Source: Halorussus vallis (GTDB lineage: Archaea; Halobacteriota; Halobacteria; Halobacteriales; Haladaptataceae). From it: a stretch of DNA of 64,000 nucleotides. The notes beneath the pieces are model-generated. The model ran no database searches, had not been told where the DNA came from, and was given only the letters and a program-made list of their open reading frames with translations. The DNA is taken from the NCBI RefSeq assembly GCF_024138165.1, contig NZ_CP100000.1, positions 1,674,001-1,738,000 of the forward strand, given 5' to 3'. The position numbers were made by a program, and so were the translations under genes. Below are positions 35,916-45,000 of the stretch, in pieces (position 1 is the first letter of the stretch; every line of letters begins with the position of its first letter).

Positions 35916-37577
35916 TTAGTTAGACTGTGAAATAGCGGCGTACTGGAGGTGATCCTTGATCAGCGTCGGGTACAACTCGTAGTTCTGGACGTTCTCGTTG
36001 TAGGCGCCGAAGATGTCGGGGAACACCGTCTCCAGCCACGCGCCCTTCTCGTGGTTGATACGCTGGCACTTCGCCAGCAGTTCCGCGCGCTTCTTCTCGT
36101 CGGTCGCGGCCACCGCCTTGTTTAGGGTCTTGTCGTACTCCTCGTTGCTCCACCTGGCGGTGTTCCACTTCCCGTCGGAGTGCATCGCGAGTAGCGGAAT
36201 CGTACTGTCGACGACGCGCGTCGACCAGTTGCTCACGTACCAAGTGTCGTCCTTGTTCCAGTGGTTCGACAGCCAGTTCTCCTCGGTGAGCCGCTTGATC
36301 TTGAACGTGATGCCGATCTTCTGCATCTGCTGTTTGAACACCTGTGCCAACACCTGCTTCTCGGGACGGCCCGTGTCGTAGAAGAGAGTCGGGAGCTTCA
36401 GACCGCCGCCGTGGCCAGCTTCCTTGAGCTTCTGTTTGGCCTTCTTCGGTTTCGCGGTCGTCCCGAACATGTGGCCCTTGTCCAAACTGTCGTCGTAGTA
36501 CTTGTGAATCGGCGTAATCGGACTGTGGTGACCGATTGAGCCACGGTTCGAGATCGCGGCGAGCATTTGCTTTCGATCCATCCCGTACTTCATCGCCTGG
36601 CGGACGGCCAGGCTCTGGAACGGTTTGATGGTCGTGTTCAAGACGATCGGCATCTGGAGCCCGCTGGTCCGCTGGGTGAGCTTGGCCTGTCCTTTGACCT
36701 TGTTGGTGAGCTTCGCTGGCAGTCGACTCAGGCTGTCGGCTCGCCCGTCGGTGAGCATGTTCACCCGCGCAATCTGGTCCGGCTGGACCTTCCACGTCAT
36801 CTTGTCCAGATACGGGAGCGGCTTGCCGTCGACCCCGGCGAGGTGGTAGCTATCACTCGCTTTGAAGGTGGTCGAATTGCCTTTCTGCCAGTTCGTGACC
36901 GTGAACGGACCGCTGCCGTAGTCCGTCTGTTCGAGTTTTGAGGGGTCGTCTTCGAGCACGTTCTTCGGCGCGATGCAGAACGTGCTCCCCGTCTCGGAGA
37001 TGCGGCGCGGATACTCGGTGTCCGAGCGCTTGAGGGTGAACTTGATCGTATGGTCGTCAATGACCTCGACGCTCTTCAGCGGCGAGAGGTCCTTCTCGCA
37101 ACCCGAACACTTGTCCGACCGCATGAAATCGACGGTCGCCTTGACGTCCTCGGCGAGCACCTTCTGGCCGCCCGTGTTGGCGAAGGTGGCGTTCTTCTGC
37201 AGGTGGAACGTGTACTCGGTGTAGTCGTCGTTCGTGTCCCACTTCTTCGCGAGGTTCGGTTGGACTTTGAACTCCCGGTCGACGCGCGTCAGTCGATCGT
37301 ACATCGTCTCCTTGGCGAGATAGTCCGCTTTGTACCCCTTAAACGGAGAGAGTGACTGCATTCCCTGCCCCCACGCGACTCGCATGTGACCGCCGCGCGG
37401 AAGGTTTTGTGGCGTCTCGGTGTCCGAATCCGTCGTCCCACTACTGCCCGAGTTCGCGGTCTGAGTCGTTCCGCTGCCCTGATCGTTGTTCTGCCCGGTA
37501 CAGCCTGCGAATCCAGCCAAACCAGCGACGAGTCCGGTTTTGAGCACCGTCCGCCTGTCGTTCGGGGTGCGCGCCAT
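35916..37577 (-). CDS. ABC importer substrate-binding lipoprotein (family 5)
   Basis: The 553-residue protein has a Tat lipoprotein signal: RRTVLKTGLVAGLAGFAGC, with the twin arginine at residues 8-9 and lipobox cysteine about residue 26. A Gly/Ser/Thr-rich linker follows. The mature part is an SBP_bac_5 fold: GGHMRVAWGQGMQSLSPFKG near the start, TVDFMRSDKCSGCEKDLSPL, and YGSGPFTVTNWQKGNSTTFKA. It captures an oligopeptide or, in some archaea, an oligosaccharide. It heads the operon; transcription probably starts in the shared promoter region at 37578-37918. Confidence 0.92.
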   Translation of the reverse strand: MARTPNDRRTVLKTGLVAGLAGFAGCTGQNNDQGSGTTQTANSGSSGTTDSDTETPQNLPRGGHMRVAWGQGMQSLSPFKGYKADYLAKETMYDRLTRVDREFKVQPNLAKKWDTNDDYTEYTFHLQKNATFANTGGQKVLAEDVKATVDFMRSDKCSGCEKDLSPLKSVEVIDDHTIKFTLKRSDTEYPRRISETGSTFCIAPKNVLEDDPSKLEQTDYGSGPFTVTNWQKGNSTTFKASDSYHLAGVDGKPLPYLDKMTWKVQPDQIARVNMLTDGRADSLSRLPAKLTNKVKGQAKLTQRTSGLQMPIVLNTTIKPFQSLAVRQAMKYGMDRKQMLAAISNRGSIGHHSPITPIHKYYDDSLDKGHMFGTTAKPKKAKQKLKEAGHGGGLKLPTLFYDTGRPEKQVLAQVFKQQMQKIGITFKIKRLTEENWLSNHWNKDDTWYVSNWSTRVVDSTIPLLAMHSDGKWNTARWSNEEYDKTLNKAVAATDEKKRAELLAKCQRINHEKGAWLETVFPDIFGAYNENVQNYELYPTLIKDHLQYAAISQSN

Positions 37578-37918
37578 ACGTCACCACAACCCAGCAACAA
37601 TGGTTAACAATTCGGTCGAATATAGTAGTCCCTTTTTATACTAAACCACCTCTCGGCCGAGAATCCGCACCTCTGACCGGAGAGAAATCGAAGAATTCGA
37701 TTTCGGGCCGGAAGTAGCTCGAAGCGGTTCGTTCGGTCTTCGATCGGCGTTTTCGGCCGACTCGGATCGCGAGTAAATTCCGAAAGCCAAGCGAACGAAG
37801 CACTCCGACGAGCGAGATTGGGTCGAGAGTCGACGACCTCCAGGAGTACCGTTTGCTACCCGTACACATGTGCTCCCGAAACGTTAATTCCGGTATCCCA
37901 CAATCAACGCTCGATTCC
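37578..37918. promoter_or_regulatory. Divergent promoter region between importer operon and aldehyde dehydrogenase
   Basis: 341 bp with no supported gene. TTTTTATACTAAA at about 37631-37643 is a good TATA candidate for one direction. ACACATGTG at 37865-37873 is a short palindrome close to the aldehyde dehydrogenase start, related to the CATGT core seen in the other promoters of this locus. Confidence 0.45.
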
Positions 37919-39364
37919 ATGGTCGAACCCCCCATCGCGAAACAGTACATCGACGGCGAGTGGTGCACGGCCGGAACAGAATCGTTCGACGTGATCAACC
38001 CCGCGACCGAAGAAGTGGTCGCGACGGTGCCGTCGGCGACCGACGAAGAGGTATCGAACGCGCTCGCCGCCGCAGACAGGGCCCAGGACGAGTGGAAGAA
38101 CCGCCCGGGAATCGAGCGAGCGAACCTCCTGCGCGAGATGGGTGACGTCATCGAGGAGAGCGTAGCCGACGTCGCGCCGCTACTGGTCGCCGAGCAGGGC
38201 AAGCCGCGTTCGTCGGCCGAGAGCGAAATCGTCGCGACGGCCGACCTGGCCAGGTACGTCGCCGGCTGGGGCCGACGCATCGAGGGCGACATCGTCCCCA
38301 GCGACAACGAGCGCGAATCCATCCACCTCCAGCGCCACCCTGTGGGAACCGTCGTCGGTATCGTACCGTGGAACTACCCCATCTCCATCTTCACTCGGAA
38401 GGTGTTCCCGGCGCTCATCGCGGGCAACTCGATCGTCGTGAAACCCAGCGAGGAGACGCCGCTGGCGACGATTCGTCTCCTCCAACGATTCGACGAGGAA
38501 CTCGACCTCCCGGACGGGCTCGTCAACCTCGTTCTGGGGGGCGGCCAGGTCGGCGAGCGACTCGTGACCGCCGACCGAACCGACTACGTGACGATGACGG
38601 GGAGCACCGAAACCGGCAAGGCCATCATGCGCGCGGCGGCCGACTCGCTAACGCCGGTTTCGCTCGAACTCGGCGGGAAGGCGCCAGCCATCGTCTGCGC
38701 CGACGCCGACATCGACGAGGCGGTCGAGGACGTACTCACCGCACGAATCACGAACGCCGGCCAGGTCTGTACGTGCGCCGAGCGCGTCTACGTCCACGAA
38801 TCGGTCGCCGAGGAGTTCACCGAGAAATACGTCGAGGCCGCCAGCGCGGTGTCGGTCGGCGACCCGACGACCGACCCGGACATGGGTCCGCAGGTGAACA
38901 CGGCCGAGTTACGGAAGACCGACGACGCGGTCCGGTCGGCGGTCGACGACGGCGCGTCGGTTCGACTCGGCGGGCAGACGCCAGCGGGGAGCGAATTCGA
39001 ACGGGGCTATTGGTACGAACCGACGGTCCTGACGGACGTCGACCAGTCGATGGACGTCATCCAATCGGAGGTGTTCGGTCCGGTCACCCCCATCGTTCCC
39101 GTCTCGTCTGTCGAGGAGGCGATCGAGTACGCGAACGACGTGGAGTACGGCCTCTCGTCGTACGTTTACACGACCGACTACCGGACGGCCATGCGCGCCG
39201 CCGAGGAACTCGAGTACGGCGAGACGTACCTCAATCGTACGCTCGGTGAGGCGTGGCAGGGCCACCACATCGGGTGGAAAGAGTCCGGGCTCGGCGGCGA
39301 AGACGGCAAGTACGGCGTGCTGAAGTACACCCAACTGAAGAGCGTTTACCACGACTACAGTTAA
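37919..39364 (+). CDS. NAD(P)-dependent aldehyde dehydrogenase (first copy)
   Basis: The 481-residue protein starts MVEPPIAKQYIDGEWCTAGT. It has TMTGSTETGKAIM (NAD site), LELGGKAPAIV (general-base glutamate) and ARITNAGQVCTCAERVYVH with the catalytic cysteine in the NAGQVC context. An in-frame extension to 37853 exists, but the family N-terminus starts at 37919. It oxidises an aldehyde to an acid. It is followed 1 bp later by a zinc alcohol dehydrogenase, so the pair may run an alcohol-aldehyde-acid route. Close relatives include lactaldehyde, glycolaldehyde and succinate-semialdehyde dehydrogenases; which applies is unknown. Confidence 0.92.
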   Translation: MVEPPIAKQYIDGEWCTAGTESFDVINPATEEVVATVPSATDEEVSNALAAADRAQDEWKNRPGIERANLLREMGDVIEESVADVAPLLVAEQGKPRSSAESEIVATADLARYVAGWGRRIEGDIVPSDNERESIHLQRHPVGTVVGIVPWNYPISIFTRKVFPALIAGNSIVVKPSEETPLATIRLLQRFDEELDLPDGLVNLVLGGGQVGERLVTADRTDYVTMTGSTETGKAIMRAAADSLTPVSLELGGKAPAIVCADADIDEAVEDVLTARITNAGQVCTCAERVYVHESVAEEFTEKYVEAASAVSVGDPTTDPDMGPQVNTAELRKTDDAVRSAVDDGASVRLGGQTPAGSEFERGYWYEPTVLTDVDQSMDVIQSEVFGPVTPIVPVSSVEEAIEYANDVEYGLSSYVYTTDYRTAMRAAEELEYGETYLNRTLGEAWQGHHIGWKESGLGGEDGKYGVLKYTQLKSVYHDYS

Positions 39365-39365
39365 T

Positions 39366-40418
39366 ATGAGCCGAGCAGCAGTTCTCACGGAGTATGGCGA
39401 ACCGCTCTCGATCAAAAACCGGGACGCGCCGGAGGTGACACCGGACGGCGTCGTCGTCGAAACCGAGGCCTGCGGTATCTGTCGAAGCGACTGGCACGGC
39501 TGGAGGGGCCACTGGCCGGGCACGCCTCCGGAGGGCCACGTACTGGGTCACGAACCCGCCGGAACGGTCGTCGCCGTCGGGGAGGAGGTCGAGACCTTCC
39601 GCGAGGGCGACCGGGTCGGCATCCCGTTCAACGTCGCGTGCGGCCACTGCGAGCACTGTTGGGACGGCGAGTCGCAGGTCTGTGCGAACGGACTCAGTCT
39701 CGGGTTCAGCCCCGACCTGCCGGGTGCGTTCGCCTCCGAGTTCGCGATTCCCCACGCCGATTTCAACGCCACGCACCTCCCCGAGTCGATGAGCGCCGTT
39801 GAGATGGCCGGCCTTGGGTGTCGGTTCGCGACGTCGTTCCACGCGCTGGCGCACAAGGCCAACGTCTCAGCCGGTGATTGGCTCGCCGTCCACGGTTGCG
39901 GTGGCGTCGGCCTCTCCGCAGTCCACGTCGCCGACGCGCTCGGCGCGAACGTCGTCGCGGTCGACCTCAGCGACGACTCCCTGGAGATGGCCGCCGCGGT
40001 CGGCGCGACCGCCACAGTCGACGCCGAAACGACGGACGTTCCGGCGGAGATCCAGTCCATCACGGACGGCGGCGCGGACGTCTCGGTCGACGCGCTCGGT
40101 ATCGCCGAAACGTGCCGGAACTCGGTGGCCTGTCTCGGAACGCAAGGCCAGCACGTCCAGGTCGGGATGACGACGGACGAGGAGGCGGGCGAGATTTCGC
40201 TGCCCGTCGACGGGATGATCAACGACGAAATCGAGTTCGTCGGGGCGAAGGGGATGCCGCCGAACCGCTACGACGAACTGCTGGGGATGATCGCGACGGG
40301 GAAACTCTCCCCGGAGAAACTGATCACCGAGCGCGTGGCCCTCGAAGACGTCTCGGAGCGGTTGGCGGCGATGGACAACTTCGGCACCGTCGGCATCGAA
40401 GTCGTCACGTCGTTCTGA
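39366..40418 (+). CDS. Zinc-dependent alcohol dehydrogenase (MDR family)
   Basis: The 350-residue protein has the catalytic zinc ligands in TEACGICRSDWHGWRGHWPG and GHVLGHEPAG, and the structural-zinc cysteines in CGHCEHCWDGESQVC. The Rossmann motif VHGCGGVGLSAVHVADALG lies near residue 177. The family is the medium-chain dehydrogenase/reductase group. Its partner is the aldehyde dehydrogenase immediately upstream (gap 1 bp), so they are certainly cotranscribed. It ends 56 bp from the convergent enolase-superfamily gene. Confidence 0.92.
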   Translation: MSRAAVLTEYGEPLSIKNRDAPEVTPDGVVVETEACGICRSDWHGWRGHWPGTPPEGHVLGHEPAGTVVAVGEEVETFREGDRVGIPFNVACGHCEHCWDGESQVCANGLSLGFSPDLPGAFASEFAIPHADFNATHLPESMSAVEMAGLGCRFATSFHALAHKANVSAGDWLAVHGCGGVGLSAVHVADALGANVVAVDLSDDSLEMAAAVGATATVDAETTDVPAEIQSITDGGADVSVDALGIAETCRNSVACLGTQGQHVQVGMTTDEEAGEISLPVDGMINDEIEFVGAKGMPPNRYDELLGMIATGKLSPEKLITERVALEDVSERLAAMDNFGTVGIEVVTSF

Positions 40419-40474
40419 GAGACTGCCGGATGCGTTCCGGGTTTTCGATGGTGTCTGTCGACCCCGTTTTTCGT

Positions 40475-41596
40475 TCACTCCGACCGGTCGAGGTCGTGAA
40501 TCAGGTCCCAGTTGAGTTCGACCCCGAGACCCGGTCCCGAAGGCGGTTCGACCGCACCGTCCTCGGCGACGATGGGGTCTTTCAGGAGGAAGTCCCGCGA
40601 CTCGGGCGTCCAGCCCGGCGGTTCGATGGGATACTCACACCACCGCGCGTTCGTACACGCGAGCAAGTGGAGGTTGGCCGCGAACCCGAGGCCGTCGTTC
40701 CACGTGTGCGGAGCGAACTCCAGTCCGTGGGTTTCGGCCATGCCCGCGACCTTCTTCCCGTTGAGGATACCGGTCGCCAGCACGGCGTCGGGTTGCAGTA
40801 CGTCGAGCGAACCCTGCTTCACGAACTCTCGGAAGTGGTGCATTCCGTTGTTGAACTCTCCACCGGCGATGGGGATGTCGGTCTTCTCGCGGAGGCGTGC
40901 GAGCCCTGCGTAGTCGCGACGGTCGAGCGGCTCTTCGAGCCAGCCGACGTTACCGATGTCCTCCAGTTCACGGGCCACCGCGAGTGCCTCGCCGAACGAC
41001 CACTTCTCGACGTCGACCATCGGGACGCTCCAGCCCATGTTGGCGTCCATCATGAGCGTCAGGTCGGGGTACTCCTCGCGAATCTGCCGGGCGGCCTCCA
41101 GGTCGGGACCCGGGTCCTCGCCGTGGCAGCGGAGTTTCACGGCCTCGAAACCCTCGTCCACCCGGTCGCGGACGTACTCTAGTCGCTCCGCCGCGGGTTG
41201 GCGCTCACCGGTCGAGGCATAGGCCGGAATCGGGTCACCGCTCCCGCCGAGCAGTTCGTAGACGGGCTTGCCGGCGTCCTTGCCGACGATGTCCCAGAGC
41301 GCAACCTCGAAGTGCCAGGGCCGCGGCCCCCAGAGGTTGAGCGGGTCCATCTTCTCGATCAGGTGTTCGACGTTCCGCGGGTCCTCGCCGACGAGGAACA
41401 TCTCGGCGAGTTCGAGGTAGTCCATCCGGCCCGCGAAGCCCGACGCCGACGCGACGCCGGAGATGCCCGCGTCCGTCACGAGTTCGAAGAGAAGGACCTC
41501 GTGTTCGGTCTGTTCGTATCCCGGCTTCCAGGCTGGCTCCCAGCCGTGTTCCATCTGGTATCGCAGGTGATACTGATTGACGTCAGTGATCTCCAT
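40475..41596 (-). CDS. Enolase-superfamily sugar-acid dehydratase (mandelate racemase subgroup)
   Basis: The 373-residue protein has the capping domain (residues 1-115) and a modified TIM barrel. The catalytic lysine motif is AVKLRCHG (K-x-R rather than the commoner K-x-K). The metal ligands are in LMMDANMGWS, VGWLEEPLDR and IAGGEFNNG, and the His-Asp dyad is represented by DVLQPDAVLATGIL and EFAPHTWNDGLGF. These features place it in the mandelate-racemase subgroup, which includes sugar-acid dehydratases (galactonate, fuconate, rhamnonate). In this locus it would dehydrate a sugar acid made by the aldehyde dehydrogenases. The substrate cannot be fixed from sequence. Confidence 0.88.
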   Translation of the reverse strand: MEITDVNQYHLRYQMEHGWEPAWKPGYEQTEHEVLLFELVTDAGISGVASASGFAGRMDYLELAEMFLVGEDPRNVEHLIEKMDPLNLWGPRPWHFEVALWDIVGKDAGKPVYELLGGSGDPIPAYASTGERQPAAERLEYVRDRVDEGFEAVKLRCHGEDPGPDLEAARQIREEYPDLTLMMDANMGWSVPMVDVEKWSFGEALAVARELEDIGNVGWLEEPLDRRDYAGLARLREKTDIPIAGGEFNNGMHHFREFVKQGSLDVLQPDAVLATGILNGKKVAGMAETHGLEFAPHTWNDGLGFAANLHLLACTNARWCEYPIEPPGWTPESRDFLLKDPIVAEDGAVEPPSGPGLGVELNWDLIHDLDRSE

Positions 41597-41810
41597 AGGT
41601 GTCGCTCGAAGGTGGTGGGTAGATTCGTATAATAGTTCACCCGAACATGTGTGAACGAGTACCGAAACCGTGTCCGAACACGCCGCCGACCGGCTTCGTG
41701 CGGCGGAACGAATCGGAGGCTCCTTTTTGGCCGTACTCGTGCCGGGTAACTTATACCGACCTTCATGTTCAGCACAACGGGAATAGGGGTTTTGCCGGTT
41801 CGTTAGGACG
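41597..41810. promoter_or_regulatory. Divergent promoter region with palindrome and CATGTTC sites
   Basis: Contains GTTCAC at 41635-41640 and GTGAAC at 41651-41656, an inverted repeat with a 10-bp spacer, which encloses GAACATG (41643-41649, the reverse of CATGTTC). CATGTTCA also lies at 41764-41771, just after TTATAC (41752-41757), a likely TATA element for the plus-strand gene. GTATAATAG at 41628-41636 is the TATA candidate for the minus gene. Sites near both TATA boxes suggest control by one regulator. Confidence 0.5.
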
Positions 41811-43259
41811 ATGTCGGTAGAGACTGAACTCAGAACCTACGACCTCCTCGTCGACGGCGAATCGATAGCGGCCAGCGACGGTGACCGATTCGAGACGCGT
41901 AATCCCGCGACCGAAACGGCGTTCGCTGAAGTCGCACGGGGAACCGCGGCCGATATCGACGCCGCCGTCGGCGCCGCGAAGGCGGCGTTCTCGAAGTGGA
42001 ACTCGATGGCTCCCCAGGAACGCGGTCGGCTGCTCAACGACCTCGCCGCCAAGATTCGCGCCCAGAAGGAGAGTCTGGCGCTTCTGGAGACGCGCGACAA
42101 CGGCAAGCCGCTGTCGCACGCCCGGAGCGACGTGGAGACGTGTGCGCGGTACTTCGAGTACTACGCGGGCATCGCCGACAAGGTCCACGGCGACAGCATC
42201 CCGCTGACCGACGAGTACGTCGACTACACCGTTCGGGAACCGCTGGGCGTCACGGGCCAAATCATCCCTTGGAACCTCCCGATAAACATCTTCGGACGGT
42301 CGGTCGCGCCGGCGCTGGCGACCGGGAACGTCGCCGTCGTGAAACCGGCCGAGCAGACCCCGGTGACCGCCCTGGAAGTCGGCCGGCTCGCGGTCGAAGT
42401 CGGCATTCCCGACGGCGTATTGAACGTCGTCCCCGGTTTCGGCGACGAAGCGGGCGCCGCGCTCGCCGAACACCCCGACGTCGACGGCGTCAGTTTCACG
42501 GGCTCGGTCCCCACTGGAATCGAGGTCGGTCGAACCGCCATGAAGAACGTCACGCAGGTCCACCTCGAGCTCGGCGGGAAGAGTCCGAACGTCGTGTTTC
42601 CGGACGCCGACTTCGAGAACGCCATAGAGAGCACGATGGCGGGAATCTTCGCGAACGCAGGGCAGGTCTGTTCGGCGGGGTCTCGACTGCTGGTCCACGA
42701 GGACATCCACGAGGAGTTCGTCGACGAACTGGCCGACAGGGCCGCCGACCTCGAACTCGGCTCCGGGGACGAGGACCCCGACATGGGGCCGCTCGTCTCG
42801 GAGGCCCAGTTCAAAAAGGTCACGAGCTATCTCGATATCGGGCGCGAAGAGGTCGGCGAGCCGGTCGTCGGCGGGGGCGTCCCCGACCGCGAGGGCTACT
42901 TCGTCGAGCCGACCATCTTCGACGACATGGACAACGACGCGCGCATCGCCCAGGAGGAGATATTCGGGCCGGTGTTGTCAGTCATCGAGTTCTCCGACGA
43001 GGAAGAAGCCATCCAGATCGCGAACGACGTCGACTATGGTCTAGTGGCGGGAATCCACACCGAGAACCACGACCGCGCCCACCGGTTCGCTCGGGACGTC
43101 GACGCGGGACAGATTTTCATCAACGAGTGGTTCGCGGGCGGCGAAGAGACACCGTTCGGCGGCTTCAAGCGGAGCGGCTTCGGCCGTGAGAAGGGACTGG
43201 CGGCCGTCGACGCCTACACGCAGGTAAAGAACGTCTGCGCGAACATCTCCCGTCGCTGA
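41811..43259 (+). CDS. NAD(P)-dependent aldehyde dehydrogenase (second copy)
   Basis: The 482-residue protein begins MSVETELRTYDLLVDGESIA. It carries SFTGSVPTGIEVGR, HLELGGKSPNVVFPDADF and FANAGQVCSAGSRLLVH with the catalytic cysteine, and ends in the oligomerisation strand NVCANISRR. It is diverged from the copy at 37919 (a different NAD-loop serine context and C-terminus), so the two likely handle different aldehydes. The ATG at 41811 fits the family N-terminus. It is preceded by a TATA-like TTATAC and a CATGTTCA site. Confidence 0.92.
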   Translation: MSVETELRTYDLLVDGESIAASDGDRFETRNPATETAFAEVARGTAADIDAAVGAAKAAFSKWNSMAPQERGRLLNDLAAKIRAQKESLALLETRDNGKPLSHARSDVETCARYFEYYAGIADKVHGDSIPLTDEYVDYTVREPLGVTGQIIPWNLPINIFGRSVAPALATGNVAVVKPAEQTPVTALEVGRLAVEVGIPDGVLNVVPGFGDEAGAALAEHPDVDGVSFTGSVPTGIEVGRTAMKNVTQVHLELGGKSPNVVFPDADFENAIESTMAGIFANAGQVCSAGSRLLVHEDIHEEFVDELADRAADLELGSGDEDPDMGPLVSEAQFKKVTSYLDIGREEVGEPVVGGGVPDREGYFVEPTIFDDMDNDARIAQEEIFGPVLSVIEFSDEEEAIQIANDVDYGLVAGIHTENHDRAHRFARDVDAGQIFINEWFAGGEETPFGGFKRSGFGREKGLAAVDAYTQVKNVCANISRR

Positions 43260-43373
43260 GAGTCGGCGGACTGCGGATTTTCTCCGTTTCGGAGTCGGTC
43301 GACGAGAACCGTTATAAACGGGATGCCATGTTCACCTCAAGCCGTATGTCACATCTTTCGTTACGAATGGGTG

Positions 43374-43787
43374 ATGAGCGTCGAAACGGCCAAGCGGTAC
43401 TTCGAACTGATGGATAGCGCTTCGGCGGGAACCGACGAGGTCATGGACCTCTACGCCGACGAGCCGGTTCTGCACTCCTCTCGAGAGGGTGTCGTCCGCG
43501 GACGCGACGACATCCGAGCGTTCTACGAGGCGAACGGGGAGTTCTTCACCGGCGGGGAACACCACATGGAGCGGTTCCACGAGGCGGGCGACACGGTCGT
43601 CTGCGAGGGGTATCTCGACGGCGAGACGCGGGTCGGTCGATCCGCAGACGGCGTGCCGCTCTGCGACGTCTTCCAGTTCAACGACGACGACGAGATCGTC
43701 GCCTTCCGGGCGTACCTGGACTACCGCGGGTACGTCGACGAAGTGCCCGAAGACGTCCCGAACGTCAAGGCGGAGGCAGAGGACTGA
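43374..43787 (+). CDS. SnoaL/NTF2-like protein
   Basis: The 137-residue protein MSVETAKRYFELMDSASAGT... has the NTF2/SnoaL cone fold pattern: the N-terminal helix, ADEPVLHSSREGVVRGRDDIRAFYEAN, a beta-rich middle (HHMERFHEAGDTVVCEGYLDG) and a final strand FQFNDDDEIVAFRAYLDYRGY. Family members are isomerases, cyclases, hydratases or binding proteins for small organic molecules. The in-frame ATG at 43328 is another possible start, but the conserved helix begins at 43374. The alcohol dehydrogenase starts one base after its stop, so they are co-translated. Confidence 0.82.
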   Translation: MSVETAKRYFELMDSASAGTDEVMDLYADEPVLHSSREGVVRGRDDIRAFYEANGEFFTGGEHHMERFHEAGDTVVCEGYLDGETRVGRSADGVPLCDVFQFNDDDEIVAFRAYLDYRGYVDEVPEDVPNVKAEAED

Positions 43788-43788
43788 G

Positions 43789-44916
43789 ATGGCGACCCAA
43801 GAGCACGACCAAGAATCCATCCCGGAAACCGGCGAACTGGTCTACATCGACGGTCCGAGGGAACTGGAGTTCAGAGAGTACGAAATTCCCGACCCTGACC
43901 CGGAAGCGGTCGTGACGGAAGTCGTACGGACCAACGTCTGTGGCTCCGAGCTCCACGTCTGGAAAGGCGACCATCCGCTGCAGGATTGCGTCCTCGGTCA
44001 CGAGGCCATCTGTCGAATCAGCGAACTCGGCGAGAAGGTCGAAACCGACAACGCGGGCACTCCCGTCGAAGAAGGTGACCTCGTCGCGCCAGTCTACTTC
44101 CAGACCTGCCAGCGATGCGAACACTGCCGACGCGGGGAGTTCTACCGCTGCGAAAACGACTACGAACACACCGGCGAACACCCCGACGTCTGGCCGCACT
44201 TCCACGCGCCGTGGGCGACGCACTACTACCTTCACTCGCGAAATCACTTCTACAAGCTCCCCGAGGAGCTGGAATCGAATCCGGGCGTGGCGGCCGCCGC
44301 CAACTGCGCGCTATCGCAGGTGATGTTCGGACTCGACCGAACGGGTCTCGAATACGGGGACACGCTCGTCGTCCAAGGCGCGGGCGGACTCGGGTTGAAC
44401 GCGACCGCCTACGCGAACGAGTGCGGAGCAGAAACCATCGTCATCGACGGGTTCGACGGACGCCTCGAACGTGCGCAGGAGTTCGGTGCCGACCACGTCA
44501 TCGACTTCCGGGAGTTCGACACCGTCGACGCGCGGGCCGACCGAGTTCGCGAACTGACGGACGGCGTCGGCGCCGACGTCGCCATCGAAGTGGCCGGCGT
44601 CCCGGAAGCGTTCGGAGAAGGCATCGAACTGCTCCGAAAAGGTGGTCGGTACCTCGAGATGGGGAACGTTCGGCCCGGCCACACGATCGACTTCGACCCC
44701 GGGAAGCTCACTCGCAAGTCGATCGACGTGACGACGGCCGTCGAGTACGACCCTTGGAAGCTCTACGAAGCGCTGGAGTTCCTCGCCGACACCATCGACG
44801 ACTATCCGTACGAAGACCTCCTCGACGCGGAATACGCACTCGCAGAGGTCGAAGACGCACTCAAAGCGTCCGAAGCGCGCGAGATAACGAGGGCGACACT
44901 GGTTCCCAAGTGGTAG
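43789..44916 (+). CDS. Zinc-binding dehydrogenase (MDR family)
   Basis: The 375-residue protein starts MATQEHDQESIPETGELVYI. It shows the catalytic zinc region RTNVCGSELHVWKGDHPLQD and VLGHEAICRI, structural cysteines in CQRCEHCRRGEFYRC, and the nucleotide motif VQGAGGLGLNATAYANECG. It follows the SnoaL-like gene at a 1-bp gap and belongs to the same unit. It differs from the alcohol dehydrogenase at 39366 by an N-terminal extension and a longer middle loop, so it probably acts on another step of the same catabolic route. Confidence 0.9.
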   Translation: MATQEHDQESIPETGELVYIDGPRELEFREYEIPDPDPEAVVTEVVRTNVCGSELHVWKGDHPLQDCVLGHEAICRISELGEKVETDNAGTPVEEGDLVAPVYFQTCQRCEHCRRGEFYRCENDYEHTGEHPDVWPHFHAPWATHYYLHSRNHFYKLPEELESNPGVAAAANCALSQVMFGLDRTGLEYGDTLVVQGAGGLGLNATAYANECGAETIVIDGFDGRLERAQEFGADHVIDFREFDTVDARADRVRELTDGVGADVAIEVAGVPEAFGEGIELLRKGGRYLEMGNVRPGHTIDFDPGKLTRKSIDVTTAVEYDPWKLYEALEFLADTIDDYPYEDLLDAEYALAEVEDALKASEAREITRATLVPKW

Positions 44917-45000
44917 CCGGCCGACGCACTGTCGTAGCACAACGGTTATCAGATATCGTCGTAGAACTCCAGCACAACACCGCGAAATTCGGTGCCGAGA

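Noticed and set aside
37636-38322. Minus-strand frame opposite the first aldehyde dehydrogenase
   Set aside because: It lies antisense to a gene with all aldehyde dehydrogenase motifs. The product is Ser/Arg-rich and not credible.
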